This document shows positions 24,217-32,565 of a stretch of 45,291 bases of DNA, piece after piece. How positions within the stretch are numbered: position 1 is the first letter of the stretch; each line of letters starts with the position of its first letter. A model generated the notes under the pieces. It had not been told where the DNA came from and made no database searches. It worked only from the letters and a program-made list of their open reading frames with translations. A program made the translations under genes and the position numbers. The stretch is from positions 1 through 45,291 of the IMG/VR virus record IMGVR_UViG_3300033150_001041. One strand, 5' to 3'. The stretch is from a virus.

Positions 24217-24990
24217 ATGCCAGGCCTTGATAATCACTATACGTTGACCGACCCGACAGATTATCCGAGCGATGAGGGCGGCACACCCTTTAGGAACAGG
24301 CTGAATACCAATCAGGACACACTTCTAGCCCAATCCCAAACGGTCGAGAATAACTTCGAGGATGTCATATACGAACTCTTCGGTTCGGGCATCCTGAGCG
24401 GCATGGTGGCAAGCATCGGTACGGGTCTATCAATAGACGTGACCTCTGGCTACGCGCTCGTCGGCAAGCTTGTGACTGGCTATGCTGGAGGAGCAGTAAG
24501 CGTTGAGGCCAATGCCAATCCGGGCTACGTCTACTATTGTCAGAATGGCACATGGGTAGTGAACAAGACGGGCACAGCCCCGACCGACAAGGCCAACTTC
24601 GAGTTCTGCCAATATGTCTCTGACGCAAGCAGCGTCACCTCCGTAACAAGCCCGCCCCAAGTGTTGCCATGCGAACTCCTGACGCTCACGGGCACACTAG
24701 AGGACTTGCACGTGACATCGCTGCACTACCTGGACTACGAGCTTGACCACTCAGCGGACGGTATCTTCCAAATCCCAGGCTTCATCACCTTGAGCGTAAG
24801 CCCCAGCAATGCGTTCACGGTAGAGCATATCAACCTCCAGAGCGATACGGGTAGCGTCTTCAACTTCAGGATAACAAGAGGCGCGTCCTATAGAAGCTAC
24901 TCGCAGTACTATTACAAGTCTGCGTCAGACCACGGGGCGTACGCCCTATGCACCGTCACGTGGACAAGGACGGGTCTTGCGTTCAAATAG
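24217..24990 (+). CDS. tail fibre or baseplate-type protein
   Basis: A 257-residue protein starting 4 bp after the previous stop, with GGAGG inside that gene. The N-terminus (N-R-L-N-T-N-Q-D-T-L-L-A-Q-S-Q-T-V-E-N-N-F) is like a trimeric coiled-coil attachment segment; a glycine- and serine-rich beta region follows (G-T-G-L-S-I-D-V-T-S-G-Y-A-L-V), as in upper baseplate proteins and fibre tips. It is the last structural protein before the glycosyltransferases. Confidence 0.6.
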   Translation: MPGLDNHYTLTDPTDYPSDEGGTPFRNRLNTNQDTLLAQSQTVENNFEDVIYELFGSGILSGMVASIGTGLSIDVTSGYALVGKLVTGYAGGAVSVEANANPGYVYYCQNGTWVVNKTGTAPTDKANFEFCQYVSDASSVTSVTSPPQVLPCELLTLTGTLEDLHVTSLHYLDYELDHSADGIFQIPGFITLSVSPSNAFTVEHINLQSDTGSVFNFRITRGASYRSYSQYYYKSASDHGAYALCTVTWTRTGLAFK

Positions 24991-25005
24991 CACAGGGAGG
25001 CCACC

Positions 25006-26325
25006 ATGCGCCGTGTAGAGTCGGTAGGAACTATCCGCGTTCTGGGAGGCGGGAGGGTTATTAGGCTCCGCAACCTCACACCCCACGTCCAGCGCGTCGG
25101 CCTATACACTATTCCGCCAAGAGGCGAGCGCCTTGCCGCAGAGGGCGACATTGATACACGAGCGATTGACCCCCAGAAGGTGGAAGTGATATTCCCCGAA
25201 GGAGAGCAGCCAATGCCTGCACCAGCACAGCCCCCCTCCACGGGAGCATATTCCCATGAGGCAAGCTACACTTGGCTGTGGAGCAACGAGGACGGCTACG
25301 TAGACCCCTCAAAGCTTCCGCAGAAGAATGCTACGGGGAAGCAACGCACCTGCTGCATTGTCACGGGCGATGGGGGCCTTAGTGGTGGCGTCAAGGCAAT
25401 ACAATCCATTGCTTACTATCTTCTCAAGATGGGGTGGTACGTGGATGTCTCCTTCGCCCGCCCCGACTTCATGTCGCAATGGCCTTGGGTCAATTGCGTC
25501 CTTCGAGGACAAGAAGCCCCATATTATGATATGGTGATGGGCACCTTCGTCACCACGCGTCCCGTAGCTAGGGCCATAGACTGCCGTGTGAGAATAGGCC
25601 TTGTGCAGAGTGATGAGCCGGAGTGGGTGCGGGGCCAACCCCAGTACGAGGAGTGGAAAAAGTGCTTTGAGCTAGACGGCTTCAAGGACATAATCATTGC
25701 AGACCACATGTGGGAGTTCGCTGAGAAATATGGCATGGATATCGTGGGAAAACTTAACCCTGGAGTTGACACGCTGACCTTCTGTCCATGCCAGGCGTTC
25801 CTTAGCCCTAAACCCTGGGACCACAGCATTATGGTGGTGACAAAGGGCGCTCATGTTTGGTACGATGGGCATGACTATCTCATACCAGCTATCAACAGCC
25901 TAGCTAGTAAGTACCCCGACCTAGAAGTCACGTGGCTTGGCTATCCTCCTCCTAAGATGTCATGTAAGGTCACACATGTGCGTACTTACAATGAAGATGA
26001 GGTTGCACGGTTATACTCACGCGCCACGGTCTTTGTCTCACCTAGTCTCATTGAGGGAACTCCTCGGACGGTGAGGGAGGCTATGGCCTGTGGGACGCCA
26101 GTTGTGGCTACTCCTATCGGGCTGGATTACGCTGAACATGGTGAGAACATCTGGCTTGTGCCCATGAAAGACGCTCAAGCAATCGTCGAAGGGGTAAGCA
26201 CTCTATTCGAGGACGAGTGCCTACGCGAGAGAATAATGCTCAACGGCCTGCGCCCTTGGCGCGAAAGGACGCACCTTGCGTATGTTAAGCATTTCTACAG
26301 CATACTGGGAGGATTGTTAGCTTGA
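25006..26325 (+). CDS. glycosyltransferase GT4 with extra N-terminal domain
   Basis: A 439-residue protein with CAGGGAGG before ATG 25006. Residues 350-370 (E-G-T-P-R-T-V-R-E-A-M-A-C-G-T-P-V-V-A-T) give the family-4 donor-site signature. The first 75 residues are extra: G-T-I-R-V-L-G-G-G-R-V-I-R-L-R-N, then T-I-P-P-R-G-E. The same module begins the family-2 enzyme at 29869. A proline-rich linker (P-A-P-A-Q-P-P-S) joins it to the catalytic part. It directly follows fibre genes and overlaps the next glycosyltransferase, so a joint role in modifying the virion or its receptor is plausible. Confidence 0.8.
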   Translation: MRRVESVGTIRVLGGGRVIRLRNLTPHVQRVGLYTIPPRGERLAAEGDIDTRAIDPQKVEVIFPEGEQPMPAPAQPPSTGAYSHEASYTWLWSNEDGYVDPSKLPQKNATGKQRTCCIVTGDGGLSGGVKAIQSIAYYLLKMGWYVDVSFARPDFMSQWPWVNCVLRGQEAPYYDMVMGTFVTTRPVARAIDCRVRIGLVQSDEPEWVRGQPQYEEWKKCFELDGFKDIIIADHMWEFAEKYGMDIVGKLNPGVDTLTFCPCQAFLSPKPWDHSIMVVTKGAHVWYDGHDYLIPAINSLASKYPDLEVTWLGYPPPKMSCKVTHVRTYNEDEVARLYSRATVFVSPSLIEGTPRTVREAMACGTPVVATPIGLDYAEHGENIWLVPMKDAQAIVEGVSTLFEDECLRERIMLNGLRPWRERTHLAYVKHFYSILGGLLA

Positions 26326-27368
26326 GGATTCTCATCCGATTGCTAGGTGACGGAGACCCACAGAACCCCACGGTGCGCCAGCGCGGAATACGTGTGCGCG
26401 AGGAACTAGAGAGGCGTGGCATAGAAGCCTTCTTCTGGTCTGAGGACGGGCCAGAGAGTCTACATGCAGATGTGCGCCCATACTACGACAATAGTCCTGC
26501 TGACCTTGTATTGATACAACGCCAGCCTACTTTCAAGCGTATGGCAGCAGCGAAGGCCCTAGCAAACATCGTGCTGTTGGATGTGAACGACAGTCTCTTC
26601 CGAAGAGAGGGTCCGGGCAGCACAGGAGCCAGGTTGCTTGCAGAAGCGGATGCGTTGCTTACGTGTTCTGTCTGGCTTCAAAAGACCTTGCGAGTATTCC
26701 ACCCTCATGTCTACTACTGGCCGGAGGCGATTGACACCAACTGGCTTCAGGAGCGTGTCAAATACAGCCGGAGAAAGAAGTCGGTTCGTATCGGCTGGCA
26801 TGGCTTTACTGATAACCTCTGCTGGTTCGGGCTGTCACCTATTAGGTGGGCATTGCCAGAACTTGCGGACAAGTACAATCTCACTTGGATTATCTCGTGT
26901 CCTGCTATGAACAGCGCAGGGAAGTCGAACGAGGAATGGGCACGAGAGTTGCTCCCAGGAGAGGTCGAGTTTTACCCATGGCATCGCGATGAGGTTGCCC
27001 CGCTTATGGCCTCATGCGACTTTGCGGCTATCCCCCTAGAGCAGTCAGACTGGACATGGAGTAAGTCGTGCAACAAGAGCGCCAGTCTCATGGCAATGGG
27101 CCTGCCTGTCATACTGGAGGACACACCGTCCCATGCAGAGGTTACCAACAATGGCAAGGTGGGCTTGCTGGCATATCATGCAGAAGACTGGCTTGACGGC
27201 ATGGCAAAGCTGATAACTCGACCTAACCTACGGAAGAAGCTTGGAAGGGTTGGCCGCGACTATGCCCTCAAGCACTACACGGTTCAGCACGTCGTAGACA
27301 TGCTATTGTCTCGTGTTGAAAGGGGCACCGCCGAGAAGGGGTGGGCGAGGGTTGGGGCCTCGGGATAA
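26322..27368 (+). CDS. glycosyltransferase, GT-B fold
   Basis: A 348-residue protein from TTG 26322, overlapping the previous stop by 4 bp. It has a GT-B layout: L-V-L-I-Q-R-Q-P-T in the N-terminal half, I-G-W-H-G-F-T at about 162, and a C-terminal donor region F-A-A-I-P-L-E-Q-S, K-S-A-S-L-M-A-M-G-L-P-V-I-L-E-D (about 255-268), the usual E-A-M-A-x-G-x-P-V slot. The acceptor is unknown. It ends the unit before palindrome copy 5. Confidence 0.75.
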   Translation: MRILIRLLGDGDPQNPTVRQRGIRVREELERRGIEAFFWSEDGPESLHADVRPYYDNSPADLVLIQRQPTFKRMAAAKALANIVLLDVNDSLFRREGPGSTGARLLAEADALLTCSVWLQKTLRVFHPHVYYWPEAIDTNWLQERVKYSRRKKSVRIGWHGFTDNLCWFGLSPIRWALPELADKYNLTWIISCPAMNSAGKSNEEWARELLPGEVEFYPWHRDEVAPLMASCDFAAIPLEQSDWTWSKSCNKSASLMAMGLPVILEDTPSHAEVTNNGKVGLLAYHAEDWLDGMAKLITRPNLRKKLGRVGRDYALKHYTVQHVVDMLLSRVERGTAEKGWARVGASG

Positions 27369-27398
27369 GGCGATAGCCGCAGGACCCCTATCCTAAAA

Positions 27399-27414
27399 GT
27401 GGAACCGGTTCCAC
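27399..27414. repeat. 16-bp palindrome, copy 5 of 7
   Basis: An exact core; arms are AAAA and AATC, so they do not pair. It is 30 bp after a stop and is followed within 5 bp by the GGAGG of the next gene. Confidence 0.9.
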
Positions 27415-27429
27415 AATCGGAGGCCACAA

Positions 27430-28287
27430 ATGCGAATCGCAGTGATTGGGAGTTCGGGGCAGCTTGGCAGCGAACTGATGCTCGAAGGCAAGAAGCTTGG
27501 CCACAAGATGCTGGGCTTCAAACACACACACATTGAGGTGGCAGACGCAAGTAGCCTCCATCCCCTCATGGATGCACAGCCGGATGTGGTGGTGAACACA
27601 GCGGCCCTACACGACTTGCAGAAGTGCGAGAGGCAGCCCGCGAAAGCGTGGGATGTCAATACTGCAATCCCCCTTGTGCAGTTCACAGACGTTTTAGGCG
27701 ACTGTGTGTATATCTACGTGAGTACAGACTACGTGTTCGATGGGGTGCTTGGCAACTATAGCGAGACTGCTCCTTGTAGGCCCAAGTCAGTCTACGGTAT
27801 GACGAAGCGTGCGGGAGAACTAGCGGCCCTCAGCATATTGGGAGAGAAAGCGGCAATCTGCCGCGTGAGTTACCTCTACGGTAAGAAGGGGTGCAGAGGC
27901 AAGGGCGGAGGCAACTTCATAGACTTCCTAGCGAGGGCTGCACGAGAAGGCAGGCACCTAGAGCTTGATGCCGACACGCGCTTCTCTCCTACCTACGCCA
28001 AGTCTGCCGCACAGAGAATCTGCGAGGTGGCCGTTAGGGTTCGTGAGGGTAATGGCGGTATCTATCATTGTGCTGGAGGTGGCGCATGTAGCCATCACAC
28101 GCTCGGTTACGCTGTGGCAGAGATGCTACACAAGAGGGTGGACTTTGCTGCTAGGACTGGCTCTCCTGATGAACTGAGGCCTAAACAAAGCGACTTGCTG
28201 AACACACGGTTAGCAGATGCACCAGACTGGCGTGAAGAGGTATCCCAGTACCTGCGAGAGAGAGGCTGGGCGTCCCCAAGGCGCTGA
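27430..28287 (+). CDS. rfbD: dTDP-4-dehydrorhamnose reductase (RfbD-like)
   Basis: A 285-residue extended short-chain dehydrogenase. It has the Rossmann motif G-S-S-G-Q-L-G (7-13), S-T-D-Y-V-F-D-G near residue 97-104, and the catalytic Y122-x-x-x-K126 (Y-G-M-T-K). S-T-D-Y-V-F-D-G is characteristic of RfbD, which reduces dTDP-4-keto-L-rhamnose to dTDP-L-rhamnose with NADPH; close relatives act on methionine metabolism or other sugars. It is followed by an epimerase-like cupin, supporting a rhamnose-type pathway. No thymidylyltransferase (RfbA) is present, so the phage would rely on host precursor. Confidence 0.8.
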   Translation: MRIAVIGSSGQLGSELMLEGKKLGHKMLGFKHTHIEVADASSLHPLMDAQPDVVVNTAALHDLQKCERQPAKAWDVNTAIPLVQFTDVLGDCVYIYVSTDYVFDGVLGNYSETAPCRPKSVYGMTKRAGELAALSILGEKAAICRVSYLYGKKGCRGKGGGNFIDFLARAAREGRHLELDADTRFSPTYAKSAAQRICEVAVRVREGNGGIYHCAGGGACSHHTLGYAVAEMLHKRVDFAARTGSPDELRPKQSDLLNTRLADAPDWREEVSQYLRERGWASPRR

Positions 28288-28301
28288 GAGGAGAGAAAGA
28301 G

Positions 28302-28784
28302 ATGTCAGAGGGTAAGGTGCGCGTAGTAACGCTGCCTATGCACTTCGTGGACGATAGGGGTTCGCTAGTGGAGGTGTTTAGGTGTGACGAACCGAGCTTC
28401 GAGAACTTTGGGCAAGTGTATATCGTGGAGGATTTCACAGCGGGCACCATCAGGGGGTTCCATAGACACTTTAAGATGTGGGACGTATTTTTCATTGCAC
28501 GAGGGGCAGCCAAGTTCCTCTTCGTGGACGCAGGGCTTGATGAGCCGCCCGACCCCTCTGGCAACGTCTACGCTATCACTACTGCTGCTTCAAAGCCCAC
28601 ACGCTTGGACGTGCCGCCTGGCGTTTGGCACGGTTGGAAGGCACTCGTAGACGGAACGCTTCTAGTGAGCATTGCTTCTGAACCCTACATGGGCAAGGAT
28701 AGGAAGGGCGAACTAGACGAGGAACGTGTTGGGCCGTATTTCTTCCATCAAGCAAGCGAGATGTGGCAAACGGAGTTCAAATAG
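28302..28784 (+). CDS. dTDP-4-dehydrorhamnose 3,5-epimerase-like cupin
   Basis: A 160-residue protein, GAGAGGAG before ATG 28302. Features of RfbC-type sugar epimerases: D-D-R-G-S-L-V-E-V-F (13-22), I-R-G-F-H-R-H (50-56) carrying the catalytic-type histidine, and P-P-G-V-W-H-G-W (about 105). RfbC epimerises carbons 3 and 5 of dTDP-4-keto-6-deoxyglucose, the step before RfbD. It is about 20 residues shorter than typical RfbC, and a related ketoisomerase or epimerase role cannot be excluded. Confidence 0.75.
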   Translation: MSEGKVRVVTLPMHFVDDRGSLVEVFRCDEPSFENFGQVYIVEDFTAGTIRGFHRHFKMWDVFFIARGAAKFLFVDAGLDEPPDPSGNVYAITTAASKPTRLDVPPGVWHGWKALVDGTLLVSIASEPYMGKDRKGELDEERVGPYFFHQASEMWQTEFK

Positions 28785-28793
28785 GCGAGGGAG

Positions 28794-28813
28794 GCACGAG
28801 GGAGGCCTCGTGC
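28794..28813 (+). promoter_or_regulatory. hairpin presenting a ribosome binding site in its loop
   Basis: GCACGAG (28794-28800) pairs with CTCGTGC (28807-28813) around the loop GGAGGC, one base before ATG 28815. CGAGGGAGGC occurs twice (28786-28795, 28797-28806), so a second ribosome binding site lies just upstream. Confidence 0.45.
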
Positions 28814-28814
28814 T

Positions 28815-29891
28815 ATGCAAGTGCTAGTGGCTGGAGGTGGAGGCTACATAGGTGTACCGCTTTGCCAACAGCTTGTGGAGAGGGGGCACCACGTCCGCGT
28901 AGTGGACAAGGGCCTATTCCCCAGCGGTATCCGCGCCTTGGCGGAAATAAGCCCGCCCGTGGAGTTAATAAGGGCTGACATAAGCCAGCTTGACCCAAGG
29001 TACTACGAAGGCATGGATGCTGCCGTCTGCCTTTCTGGTCTGAGCAATGACCCTACTGCACAACGCTGGCCCGAAGAGAACCGCAGGATGAACGTACATG
29101 CTACTGCAACTATGGCACGACAAGCTAAACATGCGGGTATTCGCCGCTTTACGTTTGCCTCCTCTGCATCCGTGTATGGCTTTTCGCACAAGGTTGGTCT
29201 TACAGAGGACAATGAACTTGAGCCGCAGAGTTACTACGCGCAAAGCAAGTTGGATGCTGAGAGAGAGCTTATCCCACTGGCAGGTGACGGTTTCGAGCCT
29301 GTGATTCTCAGACAGGCGACGGTAAGCGGCTGGTCGCCAAGAATGCGCTGGGACCTTGTGGTGAACACAATGGTCATGTGGGCATTGCTCAAGGGCAAGA
29401 TTAGCGTACACGCTGGAGGCGAGGCACGGCGGCCCCTAATAGACGTACAGGACGTAGCCGAGGCGCATGTGCGCTTCCTAGAAGTGGATGCGCCAATAGC
29501 AGGCGAGGTCTTCAATGTGGCGCACCGTCGGACGCCACACGGTGCGGAGAGCCTTATAGGAGAGGGCTACGCAATAGCAAGTCTGGCCCTCTGGATTGCA
29601 GAGTTGCTGAACAAGCGCGGCTATGATGTCCGCGTGGTAGGTGACTGGTCGCGTTCGGAGGGTAGAAGCTATGACTTGGACTCCTCGAAGATGCGAAGAG
29701 TTCTGGGATGGGAACCCCAGCGGGGCGTAGCTGCTATGGTAGATAGTCTCCTTGCTCATGATGCCGACTTCTTTGACCTTGAGACGAGAAACATCAACTG
29801 GCTTACTGCTTTGCAAGAGGGCGAACATATAACCCAAGAGTTCGGCAGCGTACTGTCGAGGGGCACAGATGCCAACGGTAAGACGAGCTAA
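28815..29891 (+). CDS. NAD-dependent nucleotide-sugar epimerase/dehydratase
   Basis: A 358-residue extended short-chain dehydrogenase with G-G-G-G-Y-I-G (7-13), A-S-S-A-S-V-Y-G near 116-123, and the catalytic Y141-x-x-x-K145 (Y-A-Q-S-K). This is a sugar 4-epimerase or 4,6-dehydratase fold. In its context it could supply the 4-keto sugar used by the two genes upstream, but the exact reaction is not readable. The last 23 bases overlap the next gene. Confidence 0.8.
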   Translation: MQVLVAGGGGYIGVPLCQQLVERGHHVRVVDKGLFPSGIRALAEISPPVELIRADISQLDPRYYEGMDAAVCLSGLSNDPTAQRWPEENRRMNVHATATMARQAKHAGIRRFTFASSASVYGFSHKVGLTEDNELEPQSYYAQSKLDAERELIPLAGDGFEPVILRQATVSGWSPRMRWDLVVNTMVMWALLKGKISVHAGGEARRPLIDVQDVAEAHVRFLEVDAPIAGEVFNVAHRRTPHGAESLIGEGYAIASLALWIAELLNKRGYDVRVVGDWSRSEGRSYDLDSSKMRRVLGWEPQRGVAAMVDSLLAHDADFFDLETRNINWLTALQEGEHITQEFGSVLSRGTDANGKTS

Positions 29892-30792
29892 GGGCACCCT
29901 CAAGCTAATAGGCAAGGGACGGGTTGTGCATGTCCGCAACACGAACACGATGCCTATCAAGGTGGGGAACCGCACGCTCTATCCTGGAGAGAGTGCAGAT
30001 GTCGCAGACGTAGACGCAGCAGCAGCAGGTCTGCCCATTGAAGAGTACTCACCTGCGCCTCCCACGGTAGTTTCTGCACCCGTCCTATCATCCTCTCAAC
30101 TCCATGAGTACCCCCTTGTCTCTATTGTCATCCCAACGCGCAACCGTCTCCAGATGCTCAACGAGTGCCTAGCGAGTGTGGCACGTCAACCCTACGAACC
30201 CAAGGAGGTCATCGTAGTAGATGATGCCAGCGAACACGAGGGGGCGTGCACGTGCGCCGCCTCTTATGGTGCCACGTATGTACGGCTTGCCGAGCAGCAA
30301 GGTGTTTCGCGGGCGCGGAATGTGGGTAACATGGTAGCAAGCGGAGAAATCATAGCCGAGATAGATGATGATGACAGACTTGCAGACAATGCCCTCGGTC
30401 TCGCGGTCAAGGCCCTTGAGGAAGCAGACTACGTGTATGGTCATTGCCAAAAGGTCGGGGGCGGGAATCAACTTGTAAGGCGACCCGCATATTACCCTGG
30501 TGTCTTCTGTGAGGGCAGCTTGAGCTTCGGGTTTCGGGCATACCGCAAGGTTGTGTGGCGGGCGATAGGGGGCTTCGACGAGGGGCTTGAGGCGGCGATA
30601 GACTTGGACTTTGCCCTGAGAGCGGAGGAAGCAGGCGCGAGGTTCGTGCTAGTAGACGCTGTGCTGGCCTACTATCGCAGGCACGAGGAGCAAATCTCCA
30701 GGCGAAATGCTGACAAGCAGAATGAACTGGCGCGGAAGGTCATCACGGTCGCCAAGAGGCGACGAAGCACGGGGAGGCTGTCTTGGGACTAA
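29869..30792 (+). CDS. glycosyltransferase family 2 with extra N-terminal domain
   Basis: A 307-residue protein. Catalytic family-2 features start at S-I-V-I-P-T-R-N-R (about 85) and include V-V-D-D-A-S and the metal-binding E-I-D-D-D-D (164-169). The first 65 residues, G-T-L-K-L-I-G-K-G-R-V-V-H-V-R-N then L-Y-P-G-E-S, mirror the N-terminus of the family-4 enzyme at 25006. The same module on two unrelated catalytic folds suggests a shared docking role. ATG 29869 overlaps the previous gene by 23 bases. Confidence 0.8.
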   Translation: MPTVRRAKGTLKLIGKGRVVHVRNTNTMPIKVGNRTLYPGESADVADVDAAAAGLPIEEYSPAPPTVVSAPVLSSSQLHEYPLVSIVIPTRNRLQMLNECLASVARQPYEPKEVIVVDDASEHEGACTCAASYGATYVRLAEQQGVSRARNVGNMVASGEIIAEIDDDDRLADNALGLAVKALEEADYVYGHCQKVGGGNQLVRRPAYYPGVFCEGSLSFGFRAYRKVVWRAIGGFDEGLEAAIDLDFALRAEEAGARFVLVDAVLAYYRRHEEQISRRNADKQNELARKVITVAKRRRSTGRLSWD

Positions 30793-31799
30793 CAATCGAG
30801 CATATTGCTCCCTTCTGGGCACCCGGTGGGCGCGAGCGCGTCATCCTCAACCTAGCCCGCTATCTACCAGAGTACAGGCATACCTTGGCCTTTGCCACCG
30901 ACACGTATTTCTTCCCCAAGGAAGGGCTGCTAGGAAGCAAGGGCGAACCCGACGTAGTGCATTGCCACGGGGCGTCGCTGCTGCCGAGGCTTCCTTGGAG
31001 GGACATCCCCGTTGTCGTGACATTCCACAATGTGCCCACCGCCGACGAAGCAACACTCGTGCGCGAACTGAAACAACCCGTTGCAGTAGTAGCAGTCTCG
31101 CGGGCGGTTGCGGATGGCATCAGCAAGAACGGTTTGATTTGTACTGCCATCATCGCCCCTGGCGTGGACACGAAATACCTCGCACAACGTGTCGGCTTCC
31201 TGCCTCTGAATACCTGGCGGGCAAGGTGGAGGCTACCCTTTCTATCGCCGATAGTACTCTGGTCGGGCAGGCTAAACAGTATGCACCCGCCGAAGGACGT
31301 GGCTCTTCTCTTCGAGGTGATAGACCTTCTACCCCGCTATCACTTCCTTATCGTAGGGGACTTCTACCTGCGCGAGGCCGAACCGAAGCTTGACTTTGAC
31401 TTCGAGGAGAGAGTCAAAGCCCTCCAAGGGAGGGTGACGTGGGTTCCCTATGTTCCGCCTCATGCTATGCTCGTGGCGTATAGGTTGGCCGATGTGGTCA
31501 TCAGCACCTCGGAACGCGAGGGCTTCGGGCTAGTGATTGCGGAGGCTATGGCCGCTGGCAAGAACGTGGTGGTGCCCGATGTGCCCGCTCTGAACGAACT
31601 TGTGTCGCCAGACCGTGATGATGGGATAATCGTAGAGCGGTCAGCGGAAGCGATTGCCCAGGGCGTAAAGAAGGTTACAGAAGACCCCATCGCGGCCGGA
31701 GCACGCAACGTGCGGGCACAACGGACGGCAGAAGCGTGGGATGTCGAGCTAGTGGCGGAGGCATATCGGAAGGTATATGAAGGTTTGATTTCGCGTTGA
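30783..31799 (+). CDS. glycosyltransferase GT4
   Basis: A 338-residue GT-B protein from TTG 30783, overlapping the previous stop by 10 bases. It begins I-E-H-I-A-P-F-W-A-P-G-G-R-E-R-V, the acceptor-site loop of family 4, and near residue 245 has E-R-E-G-F-G-L-V-I-A-E-A-M-A-A-G, the donor-site signature; W-S-G-R-L-N is at about 158. Clear family member; sugar and acceptor unknown. It closes the sugar unit before palindrome copy 6. Confidence 0.85.
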   Translation: MGLTIEHIAPFWAPGGRERVILNLARYLPEYRHTLAFATDTYFFPKEGLLGSKGEPDVVHCHGASLLPRLPWRDIPVVVTFHNVPTADEATLVRELKQPVAVVAVSRAVADGISKNGLICTAIIAPGVDTKYLAQRVGFLPLNTWRARWRLPFLSPIVLWSGRLNSMHPPKDVALLFEVIDLLPRYHFLIVGDFYLREAEPKLDFDFEERVKALQGRVTWVPYVPPHAMLVAYRLADVVISTSEREGFGLVIAEAMAAGKNVVVPDVPALNELVSPDRDDGIIVERSAEAIAQGVKKVTEDPIAAGARNVRAQRTAEAWDVELVAEAYRKVYEGLISR

Positions 31800-31834
31800 G
31801 CGGGGTATGATAGGAATGCGTGGGGTAGGCAATA

Positions 31835-31850
31835 GTGGAACCGGTTCCAC
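31835..31850. repeat. 16-bp palindrome, copy 6 of 7
   Basis: An exact core with arms AATA and AATC. It is 35 bp after a stop and 6 bp before the AGGAGG of the next gene. A possible -10, TATGAT at 31806, lies upstream. Confidence 0.9.
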
Positions 31851-31870
31851 AATCTTCAGGAGGCAAGCAG

Positions 31871-32044
31871 ATGGGCGCAGGCGTCAGGCAGTACGAGGGA
31901 CACGACGTGCTAGTGTATGAATGCCCCCGCTGCGGCACCAAGTGGGATGTCTTCGTTCAGCGGGTGAACGGCCACTGGGATATAGTAGACGACAGGGACA
32001 TTCAATGCCCCAAGTGTAAGACCATCGGCAAGCAGGTGTACTAG
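31871..32044 (+). CDS. small zinc-ribbon protein
   Basis: A 57-residue protein; ATG 31871 follows AGGAGG by 8 bases. It has C-P-R-C and C-P-K-C about 28 residues apart with hydrophobic strands between, a classical zinc ribbon. It is 10 bp upstream of the SSB gene and shares its transcript, so a nucleic-acid role is likely, but there is no direct evidence. Confidence 0.65.
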   Translation: MGAGVRQYEGHDVLVYECPRCGTKWDVFVQRVNGHWDIVDDRDIQCPKCKTIGKQVY

Positions 32045-32054
32045 GAGGGATACG

Positions 32055-32525
32055 ATGTCAGTCAACTCGGTTATACTCATGGGCAGGCTAGGCAAAGACC
32101 CCAAGGAGGTGGAGACACGCAGCGGCGATACAATGGCCGCCTTCCGTATCGCTGTGGACACAGACCAAGATGATGACGAACCCATGTGGATTGATGTCGT
32201 GTGCTTCAGGCAGCAGGCCGATGCGGTGCTAGAGAACCTCTCCAAGGGCGACCAGGTGATTGTGCAGGGTTCGCTCCGCGAGAGGACGTGGGAGGACGAT
32301 TCGGGCCGCAGGCGGGCACATAGCGTCAACGCCTATCGGGTGGACTTCATCAAGGTGCGTAGTTGGGAGAAGAAGCGCAGGAGAGACTATGACGAGGATG
32401 AACGCCCCTCGCGCAGGCGGTCACGTGACGAGGATGATGAGAGGCCGCGTCGGCGTGAGAAGGACGAACCCGTGGACTACGAGGAACTCCTTGACGACGA
32501 TGAGGACATAGACCCTTGGGCTTGA
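32055..32525 (+). CDS. ssb: single-stranded DNA-binding protein
   Basis: A 156-residue protein with GGAGGGA before ATG 32055. Residues 1-97 fit the bacterial SSB OB fold: N-S-V-I-L-M-G-R-L-G-K-D-P, W-I-D-V-V-C-F, G-D-Q-V-I-V-Q-G-S-L. A charged low-complexity linker rich in R, D and E follows, ending in D-D-E-D-I-D-P-W-A, a version of the acidic hydrophobic tip (DDDIPF in E. coli) that recruits repair and replication proteins. It coats single strands during replication and recombination. It is the only recognisable replication protein here, so polymerase and helicase are probably taken from the host. Confidence 0.9.
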   Translation: MSVNSVILMGRLGKDPKEVETRSGDTMAAFRIAVDTDQDDDEPMWIDVVCFRQQADAVLENLSKGDQVIVQGSLRERTWEDDSGRRRAHSVNAYRVDFIKVRSWEKKRRRDYDEDERPSRRRSRDEDDERPRRREKDEPVDYEELLDDDEDIDPWA

Positions 32526-32565
32526 GTGGTGTGCCCACAATCTAGCAAGAAAGGAGGCAGTTCCA

